DNA of 41,166 nucleotides from JAFANK01 sp036741695 (lineage in GTDB: Bacteria; Vulcanimicrobiota; Vulcanimicrobiia; Eremiobacterales; Eremiobacteraceae), in the NCBI GenBank assembly GCA_036741695.1, contig DAINRU010000019.1, positions 1 through 41,166 on the forward strand, written 5' to 3'. The stretch's first letter is position 1; each line of letters starts with the position of its first letter. The notes beneath the pieces are model-generated. The model was not told the origin of the DNA and ran no database searches. It saw nothing but the letters and a program-made list of their open reading frames with translations. The position numbers and the translations under genes are program-made. Below are positions 32,940 through 41,166 of the stretch, one piece after another.

Positions 32940-34130
32940 ATGTATTTCAGGAAATGGATTTTTCTCATTGTCTTACTTGCTTTCGTATCGCCCGCCGGCG
33001 TGCCCAGCCGGGCGGAGACAACTGCGACCAGCACAAGTGGTACGGTCCGTACGTACTATATCGCAGCGGACATAATGAATTGGGATTACGCCCCGCGAAA
33101 AATGGACGTCGTCATGGGCAGGCCGTTCTCCGCAGATGAAGCGGTGTATACGGTTTCCGGTAAGCACCGCATCGGTAGCGTCTATCGTAAAGTCATGTAT
33201 CGCGAGTATACCGACGCTACATTTCGAACGTTAAAACCTCGACCACCGAGCGACGCGTACGCAGGAATTTTGGGACCGATAATTCACGCTGAAGTCGGTG
33301 ACACGATCAAAGTCGTTTTCAAGAACAACGCCGATCGCGCATTCAGCATGCATCCACACGGCGTTCTTTACAGAAAAGACTCGGAAGGCATGGCCTACAA
33401 TGATGGCAGTTCGGCGAGTGATAAGGAGGGCGGCGCCGTGCTACCTGGTCACACGTATACCTATACGTGGGAGGTCCCGGAACGTGCGGGTCCCGGACCA
33501 AACGACCCAAGTTCTGTCGTTTGGCTGTACCATTCGCACGTGAACGAGCAACGCGACATCGACTCTGGTTTAGTTGGCGCCATTATCGTCACTCGTCGAG
33601 GTATGGCGCGCCCGGATGGCACTCCCAAAGATGTGGATCGCGAAGTGGTGACCCTCTTTAATTTCTTCGACGAGAACCAGAGCTGGTATCTGAACTACAA
33701 TATCCGTACGTATACGCTCGATCCGCGAGGAACCATGAAAGACGATGTGCGATTGGCAGCGATTCCTGTCGACGCAGAGGGTGATTATAATCTGGCCGGA
33801 AGCGGATTTGTCGACAGCAACCTTAAGGCAACGATCAACGGCTATCTGTACGCTAATGGGCCAACGATAGTCATGAAGCAAGGCCAACATGTGCGTTGGT
33901 ATTTGCTCGTCATCGGCAATGGCTTCAACTTCCACACTCCGCATTGGCATGGCAACACCGTGCTCGTCAACGGGCAACGGACTGACGTTGTGCTTCTCGG
34001 ACCGGCGAACATGATGACCGCCGACATGGTCCCTGATGACCCCGGTGTTTGGCTGTTTCACTGCCACGTGAGCGATCACATGGCTATGGGTATGAGCATG
34101 CTGTACGAGGTCGACCCAGTCGATCCTTAG
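32940..34130 (+). CDS. Ceruloplasmin-like two-domain multicopper oxidase
   Basis: A 396-residue exported protein (signal peptide to about residue 25, ending PSRA). All copper ligands are in place: His138/His140 (SMHPHGV), His198/His200 (WLYHSHVNE), His332/His335/His337 (FHTPHWHG) and HCHVSDHMAMGM with His374, Cys375, His376, His380 and a Met axial ligand. The T1 centre is therefore in the second domain. YAGILGPIIHAEVGDTIKV with the following HPHGVLYRKDSEG resembles the ceruloplasmin/hephaestin/coagulation-factor branch rather than laccases. Ferroxidase or a related metal oxidation is possible; activity is not shown. Base composition is visibly poorer in GC than its flanks, suggesting transfer. 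Confidence 0.92.
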   Translation: MYFRKWIFLIVLLAFVSPAGVPSRAETTATSTSGTVRTYYIAADIMNWDYAPRKMDVVMGRPFSADEAVYTVSGKHRIGSVYRKVMYREYTDATFRTLKPRPPSDAYAGILGPIIHAEVGDTIKVVFKNNADRAFSMHPHGVLYRKDSEGMAYNDGSSASDKEGGAVLPGHTYTYTWEVPERAGPGPNDPSSVVWLYHSHVNEQRDIDSGLVGAIIVTRRGMARPDGTPKDVDREVVTLFNFFDENQSWYLNYNIRTYTLDPRGTMKDDVRLAAIPVDAEGDYNLAGSGFVDSNLKATINGYLYANGPTIVMKQGQHVRWYLLVIGNGFNFHTPHWHGNTVLVNGQRTDVVLLGPANMMTADMVPDDPGVWLFHCHVSDHMAMGMSMLYEVDPVDP

Positions 34131-34459
34131 CGAGTCATTGAGATGGCTTGGACCTTAACTCCGTTGTTGACCCCCCAGAGGCGCACTAACCAGGCTACGC
34201 TGCGGGCCGACCATATGGAACAAGGCCTTTAGCCTTCCTCTGCCTCCCGCGTGTCCCCATTAGCCGGCAGAATGGCATCCATTTTCCTTGCGGACTCACG
34301 CTGGAGCTTGGGAAACGACCTTGGCGTTGTCACCGTTTGACAGGCGAGCACTGGGCAGGGTAATCATTCAACCTCATGGCGAAACGTCCAAGTGCATTAG
34401 ATTCTTCGTCTGGGCGGTATTGCTATTTGTGCCTATCCCGCCTAATTTAGGAGAAGGCT
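34131..34459. other. Intergenic stretch with no supportable gene
   Basis: 329 bp between the multicopper oxidase and the next secreted protein. On the minus strand, at about 34160-34215, a tRNA-like string occurs (GCGTAGCCTGGTTAGTGCGC resembles a D-arm). No pairing acceptor stem or normal anticodon stem follows, so it is at most a decayed tRNA piece. A weak AT-rich stretch precedes the ribosome site AGGAGAAGG at 34449-34457. I see no clear promoter or terminator. Confidence 0.4.
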
Positions 34460-35503
34460 ATGAAAATGTCTGCGAAGCTCGTATTGACGTTCGCCTCATT
34501 GATCGTCATGATCTGCGTATCGCGACAGGTCGCTTGGGCAATTACGCCGACCGTAGCCGCCAGTCCAAGTCCGTATACCGGCAACTGTCCGGGGACGATC
34601 AGCTTCACTGGGACAATCACGGCGACGGCGGCTGGGACGGTGAGTTACGAATTCGAGTACACTCCGCCGGGTCAAACGACGGCGCTCGTCCCCAAGGTCC
34701 AAAGCATCACCGTCAAATCTCCAGGACCGGTGATGGTTAGCGGTAGTGGGGGCGTCACTTTATCGGGAATCGGCACCGTGGTGCTGCTCGAGACAGCCCC
34801 GGTGAAAGCTGCCTCGAACCCAGCGACCTTCAAGGCCGTGTGTTCATCAAGCGCTATGAACTATCACTATCCGGTCCAAAAACCGCAGATCTCGCGCAAT
34901 GCCGTGCAGATGCCCTACTCGTCCACAACGCAATCGCTCAGCCTCGTTGCGTCGGACTCCCGCATACAGGCCTACAACTACGGAGGTGCGGACGTCTTTA
35001 ATAGTTGTGGCAACGGCCAACCCTTGTGCGTCGGCTATTACCACAACGAATCTGACGTTGGTCCCATCGTTTCGACTCACCAGATACTAACCTGGCGCAG
35101 CTACTACTTGTTCCAGCCGGTTAAGATACCGTCGGGCTCGCAGTTGACGAAAGCAACACTGACCGTAAATGCCTCAAATTGGCCGTCTAATTGCTATGGC
35201 GGTATTGCCCCAGCGGTCTCTGATTGGACCACTACCAAGAGCTATACCGACGGCAATTTCACCTATGCCATTCCCACGAGCTTTGGTGGCCCCAATGCCG
35301 AGGGCTTCTACACTGTCACGTTCTTTGTTACCCCGATCGTCAAGGATTGGGTGAGCGGCAAGATACCCAACCACGGGTTCGTGCTTCGCGGTTCGGATGA
35401 AAACGGATCTGGGCCCAACAACGTTTACTGCGTGCTGAACTTCGCTGGAGCGGGCAAGCTCGTCATCACGTTGACGACGCCCGTTCTGCAGTATCATCAG
35501 TAA
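34460..35503 (+). CDS. Secreted protein, possible DNRLRE-like module
   Basis: A 347-residue protein with a signal peptide (LVLTFASLIVMICVSRQVAWA). The N-terminal half is a Thr/Ser/Gly-rich beta sandwich (residues about 28-130). The C-terminal half has YYLFQPVKIPSGSQLTKATL, FFVTPIVKDWVSGKIPNHGFVLRG and a final hydrophobic strand, the layout of DNRLRE-type modules (a surface-protein beta sandwich). Six or more Cys residues suggest disulfides. Start ATG 34460 has AGGAGAAGG just upstream. It may be co-transcribed with the oxidase, but 329 bp separate them. Function unknown; a cell-surface or matrix protein is plausible. Confidence 0.75.
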   Translation: MKMSAKLVLTFASLIVMICVSRQVAWAITPTVAASPSPYTGNCPGTISFTGTITATAAGTVSYEFEYTPPGQTTALVPKVQSITVKSPGPVMVSGSGGVTLSGIGTVVLLETAPVKAASNPATFKAVCSSSAMNYHYPVQKPQISRNAVQMPYSSTTQSLSLVASDSRIQAYNYGGADVFNSCGNGQPLCVGYYHNESDVGPIVSTHQILTWRSYYLFQPVKIPSGSQLTKATLTVNASNWPSNCYGGIAPAVSDWTTTKSYTDGNFTYAIPTSFGGPNAEGFYTVTFFVTPIVKDWVSGKIPNHGFVLRGSDENGSGPNNVYCVLNFAGAGKLVITLTTPVLQYHQ

Positions 35504-35530
35504 ATTTTTCCCAAATGACGCTTGCAGTGC

Positions 35531-35824
35531 TCAGGCGATTAGGTTCAGCGGGCGGGCCTCGGGCAGACCGCCCCGGCGCTCCAGATAATCACGGCTCAGC
35601 TTGACTATGTGATCAAAACGGGTCCATTGCAGCGGCTCACTCCGTCTGCGCAGTTCGATCACGTCGGCCAATTGATCCCAGGCTTCGATTGCGCGATAGG
35701 AGCCCATCTCGAGAAACGCCGACGTTGACGAGTAGGCGCTACAAGCCGCACGTGATGCTCGCGTTACGATCGGTTCGTAAGCCGCTTCAAAAAGAATAGT
35801 CTGCAAGCTCGCCGAAGCAGTCAC
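35531..35824 (-). CDS. Small hypothetical protein, doubtful
   Basis: A 97-residue frame with a protein-like, helical second half (AIEAWDQLADVIELRRR, then FDHIVKLSRDYLERRGGLPE). The start is GTG at 35824, two bases from the ATG of the divergent sensor kinase. No ribosome site is visible, and an amphipathic-helix reading is the only support. It could be real or a remnant. I recognise no family. Confidence 0.4.
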   Translation of the reverse strand: MTASASLQTILFEAAYEPIVTRASRAACSAYSSTSAFLEMGSYRAIEAWDQLADVIELRRRSEPLQWTRFDHIVKLSRDYLERRGGLPEARPLNLIA

Positions 35825-35826
35825 TC

Positions 35827-38800
35827 ATGAACCGGGCACCCCTTTGGATGCTTGTGCTGCTTGCACTGTTCACGATCGGCGCCGCTCCAGCTGCGCCGGT
35901 GTCGCCGTGGGCAAGTCTTGCCGATCCGGTCTTCACGCATATCGACACGAGCGGCTTGCCAGAGCCCACGGTCAATGCGGTCGCCCAGGACTCACAAGGC
36001 TTCATCTGGATTGCCAATGGCAGCGGCATCGCGCGCTTCGATGGCTACGGTTTTAAAGTCTATTGGCCGGTCGAGAACGACCCGAGGGGGCTGCCGAAAG
36101 GCGGCATCAACTCGTTGCTCGCCGATCCGCACGGCGGGCTCTGGATCGGCAGCGCGTCCAGCGGACTGGTGCACTACGATCCGCGCACCGACATGTTTCA
36201 CGATTGGCGGCCAAACGCGCCGCATCACACCGGCCCGCTCAGTATCTCCGTCAACGCGCTCGCACTCGAAAAGGATGGCCGGCTATGGGTAGGCGGGTCG
36301 AGCGGCGTCGAACGCTTCGATCCTGCGACCGGAACGTTTACGCCGTTCCCGCTGCCCGGCGCAAACGGCCTTCCGGTCGCCAGCATTCTCGTCGATCGCA
36401 CCGGAACGATCTGGGCCGCGACGGGCACCAATGGCCTCTATCGTCTGAGTCCAGGAAACCCCCGCTTCCGACCGTTCCCGTTGGCAATGTCCGGAAGCGG
36501 CAAAGCTCAACTCAATACGCTCTTCGAAGACAGTGCAGGGCGGCTGTGGATCGGTGGTTTTCAGGAAGTCTTCGCTGTCGATCCGGCCCGTCGCAACGCT
36601 GTGCGACTGCTCGCCGCCGGCAATCCGCACTCGCTCGCTCTCGGTGCGAATAATACTATCGCTGAACCGAGGCCAGGGCAGATCTGGATCGGTGCAAGCC
36701 GCAGCGTCATCGACGTCGTCGATGCCAAGACGCTGCGCGTGCGTCATATTTTTGCGGATCCGGAGGATCCCGTCGGGCTACCCAGCGGGCAAATCTTGCA
36801 ATTCCTGCGCGATCGCTCGGGTCTGCTTTGGATCGCGACGCAGCAGGGGCTGCTCGTACAGAACCCCGCCGGCCGAGGCATTTACAGCCTCTCGGTAACG
36901 CGCGCGGATCTCGGGCTGAGTGGCCGTCAGGTCAGCGCGCTTGAATATACGCCGGACGGGTCGCTCGTCGTCACAAGCAGCTATGCCGAAGCGGGAAACG
37001 TCGTTCGGCTCAATCCGATCGCGGGACCGCAGAGGATCGTTCTGCCGGATGTCGATGTCAACTCCGTTTTCGCATTAGCTGCCGCACCTGATGGAACGAT
37101 CTGGATCGGTGGAACCGACGGCGTCTGCCGCTGGCGGCCCGGCGAAGCGACGGTCTGCCCTGCGACGCCGCGAGCGCTACGCGATGGTATCGTCAACTCG
37201 ATGCTCTTTACGCACGGCACGCTGTACGTCGGAACCAACGCTGGATTGATCGCATTCAACCCTCAGACCGGTGCAACGGTCATCTTTCATCAGGGGAACG
37301 GTCCGCGCTCGCTCAGCAACGACGTGATCGTCGGGATCTACGCCGACCGCGAGGGTCAGATTTGGGTCGGTACCGGAAATGGTCTCAATCACCTCGATCC
37401 ACGCACCGGCCGCGTCGTCCGATTCGTCAACGATCCCAATGATTCGAATTCGATCTTGCAGGGTGCCATCGGCGCGATCCTCGAGGATCGCAGCGGCCGC
37501 ATCTGGGCAGGCGCCCCGGGCGGCATCAACGTCCTTCAATTCGACGGCGGCGGCCGTGCGAGCGTGCGACGGCTGGACCGCAGCAGCGGCCTGCCCAACG
37601 ACGACATCGACGCGCTCGCCCAAGACGCGCGCGGAAACATCTGGGTCAGCACGAATAATGGCGTTGCTCGCATCGATCCCGTGACGTTTCGCATTCGTGC
37701 GCTCGGGCTCGCTGACGGCGCGCCGAGCGACGAATACTCGTCCTTCGCCGCGCAAGCTCCCGACGACACGATCTTCTTCGGCGGCCTTCGAACGATTACG
37801 GTCATCGCACCAGACGCGAATTCGCCGTGGAGCTACGCGCCGCCGGTGCTGCTCACTGCGCTGAAGGTCGGCGGGAAGAGCGTTGCGATCGGCGGATTCG
37901 ATCGAAGCGGTGCGCGAATCGAGCTCCCTGCAGGCCAGCGTAACATCAGCGCGGAGTTCGCGGCACTCGACTACTCCGATCCGCAATCGCTGCGTTACGA
38001 ATATCGGCTCGACGGTTTCGATCGCGATTGGATCTCGACCGATCCTGCGCATCGCGTTGCCACCTACACCAATCTTCCTCCGGGCAACTACGCGCTTCGC
38101 GTACGCGCGACGAACCGACTCGGCGCCTGGAGCGCATCCTCGATCGCCTTGAACGTCATTGCCTTGCCGGCATGGTACGAGACGTGGTGGTTCCGGGCGT
38201 TGGTCGCGCTGCTCGTCATTGTTGCGCTCGTGCTGCTGTACCTTGCCCGCACGGCTTCGTTGCGCCAGCGTGCTCGCGAGTTGCGCACCGTCGTGGAGGA
38301 GCAGACGCATGAGCTACGCGATGCCAACGCCAGCCTCAAAGCCTCGGCGTCGACGCTGGAGCAACTCGGCGCGATGGGACAAGAGATCACCGCAAATCTC
38401 GACCCTCAGGCTGTCTGCGAAACGCTCTATCGCGACGTTCGCAGTCTACTCGACGCGCGTTCCATGATGATCTGGCGGACTGACTCCTCAGGGACAACGC
38501 TCGACGTGGTCTTTGCTATGGAAGATGATGCGCCGGTTCCACCCAGCGGTAGTGTTCCGATCGACGATCCCACCGCGAACAGCGCGCGCGCCGTGCGAGA
38601 GCGACGCGAAGTACTCTTCGAATGGTCCGGCGACGGCGTCTCGCCGTCGCACATTCCCGGCAGTCTGCAGACGCGCTCGAGTCTCTTCGCACCGCTGATG
38701 ATCGGCGATAGCGTGATCGGTGCGATGTCGATCCAAACCGACACCGCGCACGCCTACGGCGAGCGCGAACGCGCGATCTTCAGAAACCTCTGTTCCTACG

Positions 38801-39681
38801 GCGCGATCGCAATCGCGAACGCGGCAACGCTTGACGAGGTCAAGCGCATGCAAGGCCAACTCGTTCAGAACGAGAAAATGGCCGGGCTCGGCACCCTCGT
38901 CGCCGGCGTCACCCACGAAATCAACAATCCCGCGAACTTCGCACATCTCGGTGCGCAGGAGCTCGCAGGCGAGCTCGGGCGGTTCCGCGAGTTCTTGCAC
39001 GAGATGGCCGGCGACGGCGCTCCGCCTGAGGTTCTTGCGGACATCAACGCGCGCTTCGACAGGCTCGACGTGCGCGCCGGAACGATCGCCGAAGGTACGA
39101 CGCGTATCCGCGATCTTGTCAAGGACCTGCGCACGTTCTCACGCCTGGACGAAGCCGACCGCAAGATCGTACGCATCGGCGATAGCTTGCAGTCGACGCT
39201 GAACTTGGTGCGCACGCAGTATAAGAAGATCGCGGAGATTCGCTGCGAGCTCGATGCCAATCCCGAGATGGAGTGCTGGCCGGCGCAGCTCAACCAAGTC
39301 TTCATGAACTTGGTCGTGAACGCGTGTCAGGCCATCGCCACCCGGCAGCGTCGCAATCCCTCCGATGAATACCAAGGCGTGCTCACGATTCGCAGCAGAA
39401 CCGATGGCAACGCTCTCGTGCTCGAGTTCGAAGACAACGGCTGCGGCATTCCAAAGGCAGCGCTGGGACACATCTTCGAACCGTTCTTTACAACCAAAGG
39501 CGTCGGCGAAGGTACGGGGCTCGGGCTCTCCATTTCGTACGGCATCATCGAGAAGCACGGCGGCACGATCAACGTGCGCTCGGTCGAGGGCCACGGCACA
39601 TGTTTTACGGTGCGCCTCCCATTGGCGAGCGAACCGGCAGCAAGCACCCGATCAGCCAGTAGCGCGCGGGCCACGGCGTAG
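35827..39681 (+). CDS. Propeller-type sensor histidine kinase (Reg_prop, Y_Y_Y, GAF, HATPase)
   Basis: A 1284-residue protein. It has a signal/anchor (1-22), then about 14 propeller repeats of type GxIWIGxxxGLxRFDPxTG (about 40-650), and a Y_Y_Y domain (YEYRLDGFDRDW and YTNLPPGNYALRVRATN, to about 765). One membrane helix near 790-810 and a coiled coil (to about 850) follow, then a GAF domain (about 855-1000), a HisKA-like segment with His1030 (GVTHEINNPANFAHL) and a HATPase_c domain (N1161/N1165; EDNGCGIP with Asp1203; FEPFFTTK; GTGLGLSISYGII). The periplasmic propeller should sense a ligand and the kinase phosphorylate a partner. The next gene, 13 bp downstream, is a receiver-cyclase. Unlike Bacteroidetes hybrid systems, receiver and AraC domains are absent. 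Confidence 0.95.
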   Translation: MNRAPLWMLVLLALFTIGAAPAAPVSPWASLADPVFTHIDTSGLPEPTVNAVAQDSQGFIWIANGSGIARFDGYGFKVYWPVENDPRGLPKGGINSLLADPHGGLWIGSASSGLVHYDPRTDMFHDWRPNAPHHTGPLSISVNALALEKDGRLWVGGSSGVERFDPATGTFTPFPLPGANGLPVASILVDRTGTIWAATGTNGLYRLSPGNPRFRPFPLAMSGSGKAQLNTLFEDSAGRLWIGGFQEVFAVDPARRNAVRLLAAGNPHSLALGANNTIAEPRPGQIWIGASRSVIDVVDAKTLRVRHIFADPEDPVGLPSGQILQFLRDRSGLLWIATQQGLLVQNPAGRGIYSLSVTRADLGLSGRQVSALEYTPDGSLVVTSSYAEAGNVVRLNPIAGPQRIVLPDVDVNSVFALAAAPDGTIWIGGTDGVCRWRPGEATVCPATPRALRDGIVNSMLFTHGTLYVGTNAGLIAFNPQTGATVIFHQGNGPRSLSNDVIVGIYADREGQIWVGTGNGLNHLDPRTGRVVRFVNDPNDSNSILQGAIGAILEDRSGRIWAGAPGGINVLQFDGGGRASVRRLDRSSGLPNDDIDALAQDARGNIWVSTNNGVARIDPVTFRIRALGLADGAPSDEYSSFAAQAPDDTIFFGGLRTITVIAPDANSPWSYAPPVLLTALKVGGKSVAIGGFDRSGARIELPAGQRNISAEFAALDYSDPQSLRYEYRLDGFDRDWISTDPAHRVATYTNLPPGNYALRVRATNRLGAWSASSIALNVIALPAWYETWWFRALVALLVIVALVLLYLARTASLRQRARELRTVVEEQTHELRDANASLKASASTLEQLGAMGQEITANLDPQAVCETLYRDVRSLLDARSMMIWRTDSSGTTLDVVFAMEDDAPVPPSGSVPIDDPTANSARAVRERREVLFEWSGDGVSPSHIPGSLQTRSSLFAPLMIGDSVIGAMSIQTDTAHAYGERERAIFRNLCSYGAIAIANAATLDEVKRMQGQLVQNEKMAGLGTLVAGVTHEINNPANFAHLGAQELAGELGRFREFLHEMAGDGAPPEVLADINARFDRLDVRAGTIAEGTTRIRDLVKDLRTFSRLDEADRKIVRIGDSLQSTLNLVRTQYKKIAEIRCELDANPEMECWPAQLNQVFMNLVVNACQAIATRQRRNPSDEYQGVLTIRSRTDGNALVLEFEDNGCGIPKAALGHIFEPFFTTKGVGEGTGLGLSISYGIIEKHGGTINVRSVEGHGTCFTVRLPLASEPAASTRSASSARATA

Positions 39682-39694
39682 GAGGAGCGAATAC

Positions 39695-41041
39695 ATGCCG
39701 CTGTTTTCTTCGGAGAAGCTCAAGCAAATCAAAGCGCGTGAAGCGCCGGCAGCCGATCGTCCGCGCGTGCTGCTCGTCGACGACGAGCCCGCAAATCTGC
39801 GGATGATGGCTGCGTTGCTCGAGCGCGAGTTCGAGCTACTCGAGGCGCCCGATGGTCAGGCGGCGTGGGAATTGATCGAGTCGCTGTCTGAGACCGAATC
39901 GCTCGCGTGCATCGTCAGCGACCAGCGGATGCCGCGGCTCACCGGGGTGGAACTCTTCGAGCGCGTGCAGCCAGTGATGCCGCGCGTCGTGCGCATCATC
40001 GTCACGGGATTTGTCGACGTCGACGCGATCATCGATTCGATCAATAAGGCAGAGATCTACAAATTCATCGTCAAGCCGTTCGACGCTAACGATTTCAAGC
40101 TGACGGTCAGGCGCGCAATCGAAGCGCACCAGATGCAACGCCGGCTCGACGCGAACCACCGCGAGCTCGAGGCGCACAATGCCGCATTTCGGCGCTTCGT
40201 ACCCGGAGAATTTCTCCAACACCTCGATCGGCCGAACATTCTGGAAGTGCAGCTCGGCGACAATGCGCTGCACGACATGACGGTCCTCTTTGCCGACATC
40301 GTCGATTTCAGCTCGCTCTCCGAGCACATGCAGCCGCACGAGATCTTCCGGTTTCTCAACTCATATCTCAGCCGCATCGGTCCGGTCGTCCGCGGCCACA
40401 ACGGGTTCGTCGACAAGTATCTCGGCGATGGAGTCATGGGACTCTTCCCGAAATCGCGCAAGCACGCGCTCGATGCCGCGCTGGACTTTCGCCGGGACCT
40501 CGTTGAGTACAACGCCGGCCGCGCGCGCGCCGGCTATCGACCGGTCGATGTGGGAATCGGCATTCATAGCGACTTGCTGCTGCTCGGAACGATCGGCGAA
40601 ACCGAGCGTATGGACACGACGGTCATCGCGGATGGTGTGAACGTTGCTTCGCGTCTGGAAAGCCTGACGCGGATCTATCGCACGGGCATCATCGTTTCCG
40701 CAAACGTCGTGTCGCGCCTGAGCGAGAGCGATCCATATTCGCTCCGAACCTTGGGCAGCGTGCGCGTGAAAGGCCGCGAGGCCGCTGTCGAGATCTTCGA
40801 GCTCTTCGATGCCGACGAGCCGAGCCTCGCCGAACACAAACGACGGACGGCGGGCGATTTCGTCACTGCGCTTGCTGCCTATCAGGGTGGAGATTTTGCA
40901 ACGGCCGGCCGTCTCTTTGAAAAGATTGCCGCCCTGCATCCGGACGACGGACCGGCTGCGTATTACCGAGCGAGATGCACCGCGCTGACGCTCAACGCAC
41001 CGGCGGAATGGTCTGGCGTCGACGTCTTCGAGACGAAGTGA
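39695..41041 (+). CDS. Response regulator fused to class III adenylate cyclase
   Basis: A 448-residue protein. The receiver domain (24-140) has Asp29/Asp30, the phosphorylation site Asp76 (IVSDQRMP), Thr104 and Lys127. A helical linker (about 140-175) is followed by a class III cyclase domain (about 193-370): metal-binding Asp201 (FADIVDFS) and Asp245 (KYLGDGVMG), adenine-selecting Lys241 and Thr309, transition-state Asn316 and Arg320 (ADGVNVASRLE). The set is complete, favouring ATP and cAMP. A TPR-like helical tail (380-435) follows, known from CyaA-type cyclases. ATG 39695 has GGAGGAG seven bases upstream. Close coupling to the sensor kinase predicts phospho-control of cAMP synthesis. No cAMP receptor gene is in the window. 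Confidence 0.94.
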   Translation: MPLFSSEKLKQIKAREAPAADRPRVLLVDDEPANLRMMAALLEREFELLEAPDGQAAWELIESLSETESLACIVSDQRMPRLTGVELFERVQPVMPRVVRIIVTGFVDVDAIIDSINKAEIYKFIVKPFDANDFKLTVRRAIEAHQMQRRLDANHRELEAHNAAFRRFVPGEFLQHLDRPNILEVQLGDNALHDMTVLFADIVDFSSLSEHMQPHEIFRFLNSYLSRIGPVVRGHNGFVDKYLGDGVMGLFPKSRKHALDAALDFRRDLVEYNAGRARAGYRPVDVGIGIHSDLLLLGTIGETERMDTTVIADGVNVASRLESLTRIYRTGIIVSANVVSRLSESDPYSLRTLGSVRVKGREAAVEIFELFDADEPSLAEHKRRTAGDFVTALAAYQGGDFATAGRLFEKIAALHPDDGPAAYYRARCTALTLNAPAEWSGVDVFETK

Positions 41042-41081
41042 CGCACTCCACCTGCCCGTCATATTTCATGGGCTTCTAGGA

Positions 41082-41110
41082 GAAAAAAGAAACCAGCTGT
41101 ATCAGCTGGT
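41082..41110 (-). terminator. Intrinsic terminator for a minus-strand gene beyond the window
   Basis: Read on the minus strand, ACCAGCTG and CAGCTGGT form a perfect 8-bp stem with a three-base loop (41110-41092), followed directly by TTCTTTTTTCT. In the plus direction no T-tract follows, so it does not end the cyclase gene efficiently. It implies a convergent minus-strand gene to the right. Confidence 0.75.
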
Positions 41111-41132
41111 GCCGGCGCAGACCCGTCGCAAA

Positions 41133-41144
41133 GCATTATAATGC
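41133..41144. repeat. AT-rich 12-bp palindrome with TATAAT
   Basis: GCATTATAATGC is a perfect palindrome containing TATAAT on the plus strand and a matching -10 on the minus strand. No convincing -35 lies 16-18 bp away on the visible side. It could be a promoter core or a binding site; the window ends too soon to tell. Confidence 0.35.
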
Positions 41145-41166
41145 GTCCGCGCGGCGATTGCAATAG

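Noticed and set aside
34160..34215. tRNA-like string on the minus strand (D-arm-like bases and a T-loop-like GGAGTTAAGGTCC)
   Set aside because: No 7-bp acceptor stem and no 5-bp anticodon stem can be formed; at most a decayed fragment.

Overview
The window is GC-rich bacterial chromosome, very probably from a metagenome-assembled genome. A run of exactly 100 N (5238-5337) is a scaffold gap, and the codons on either side of it are in different frames. The gene content suggests a respiring, menaquinone-using bacterium. It makes haem precursors by the C5 route, matures cytochrome c with the ResB/ResC (system II) machinery and has a Tat export system. No diagnostic taxonomic marker is present. 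The gene style is compatible with a deep-branching phylum such as Candidatus Eremiobacterota (WPS-2), but that is a low-confidence guess. I see no rRNA, confident tRNA, CRISPR array, transposase or phage gene.

Left part (about 0.1-7.6 kb, minus strand): a tight haem cluster transcribed right to left, hemC-hemB-(mobA-like)-hemL-rex-hemA-hemD-DUF92. Several start/stop codons overlap. It covers glutamyl-tRNA to uroporphyrinogen III, and the NADH/NAD+-sensing repressor Rex sits inside it. A GT39/ArnT-like membrane glycosyltransferase (plus) diverges from hemC and meets a GrpB-family gene.

9.3-15.3 kb (minus): a respiratory assembly block, menG-polyprenyl synthase-tatA-tatC-resB-resC-grpB-like. 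It covers quinone side chain and ring methylation, Tat export and cytochrome c haem ligation. A PLD-like gene (plus) diverges from menG. At 16.4-20.0 kb (minus) lies a housekeeping set: a small HRDH-motif protein, rsmI, metG and tatD.

20.1-29.4 kb is accessory. It holds a family-5 solute-binding lipoprotein, a propeller lipoprotein broken by an apparent 1-base deletion, and a beta-carbonic anhydrase. The anhydrase diverges, with only 30 bp between start codons, from an ArsR-SRPBCC fusion whose promoter carries a perfect operator-like palindrome. The fusion transcript is probably leaderless. Next come a multicopper-oxidase remnant, a VOC protein, a membrane protein overlapping an FAD amine oxidase (also with a leaderless-looking promoter beside a palindrome) and a YtcJ-like amidohydrolase.

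29.6-35.5 kb (plus): a translationally coupled DUF2339/DUF3999 pair, then a patch of visibly lower GC with a ceruloplasmin-like two-domain multicopper oxidase and a secreted protein. 35.8-41.0 kb (plus): a large two-component-type sensor (beta-propeller, Y_Y_Y, one membrane helix, GAF, histidine kinase) directly followed by a response regulator fused to a class III adenylate cyclase. This is a predicted route from an extracytoplasmic signal to cAMP. A minus-strand terminator at the right edge implies another minus-strand gene beyond the window.
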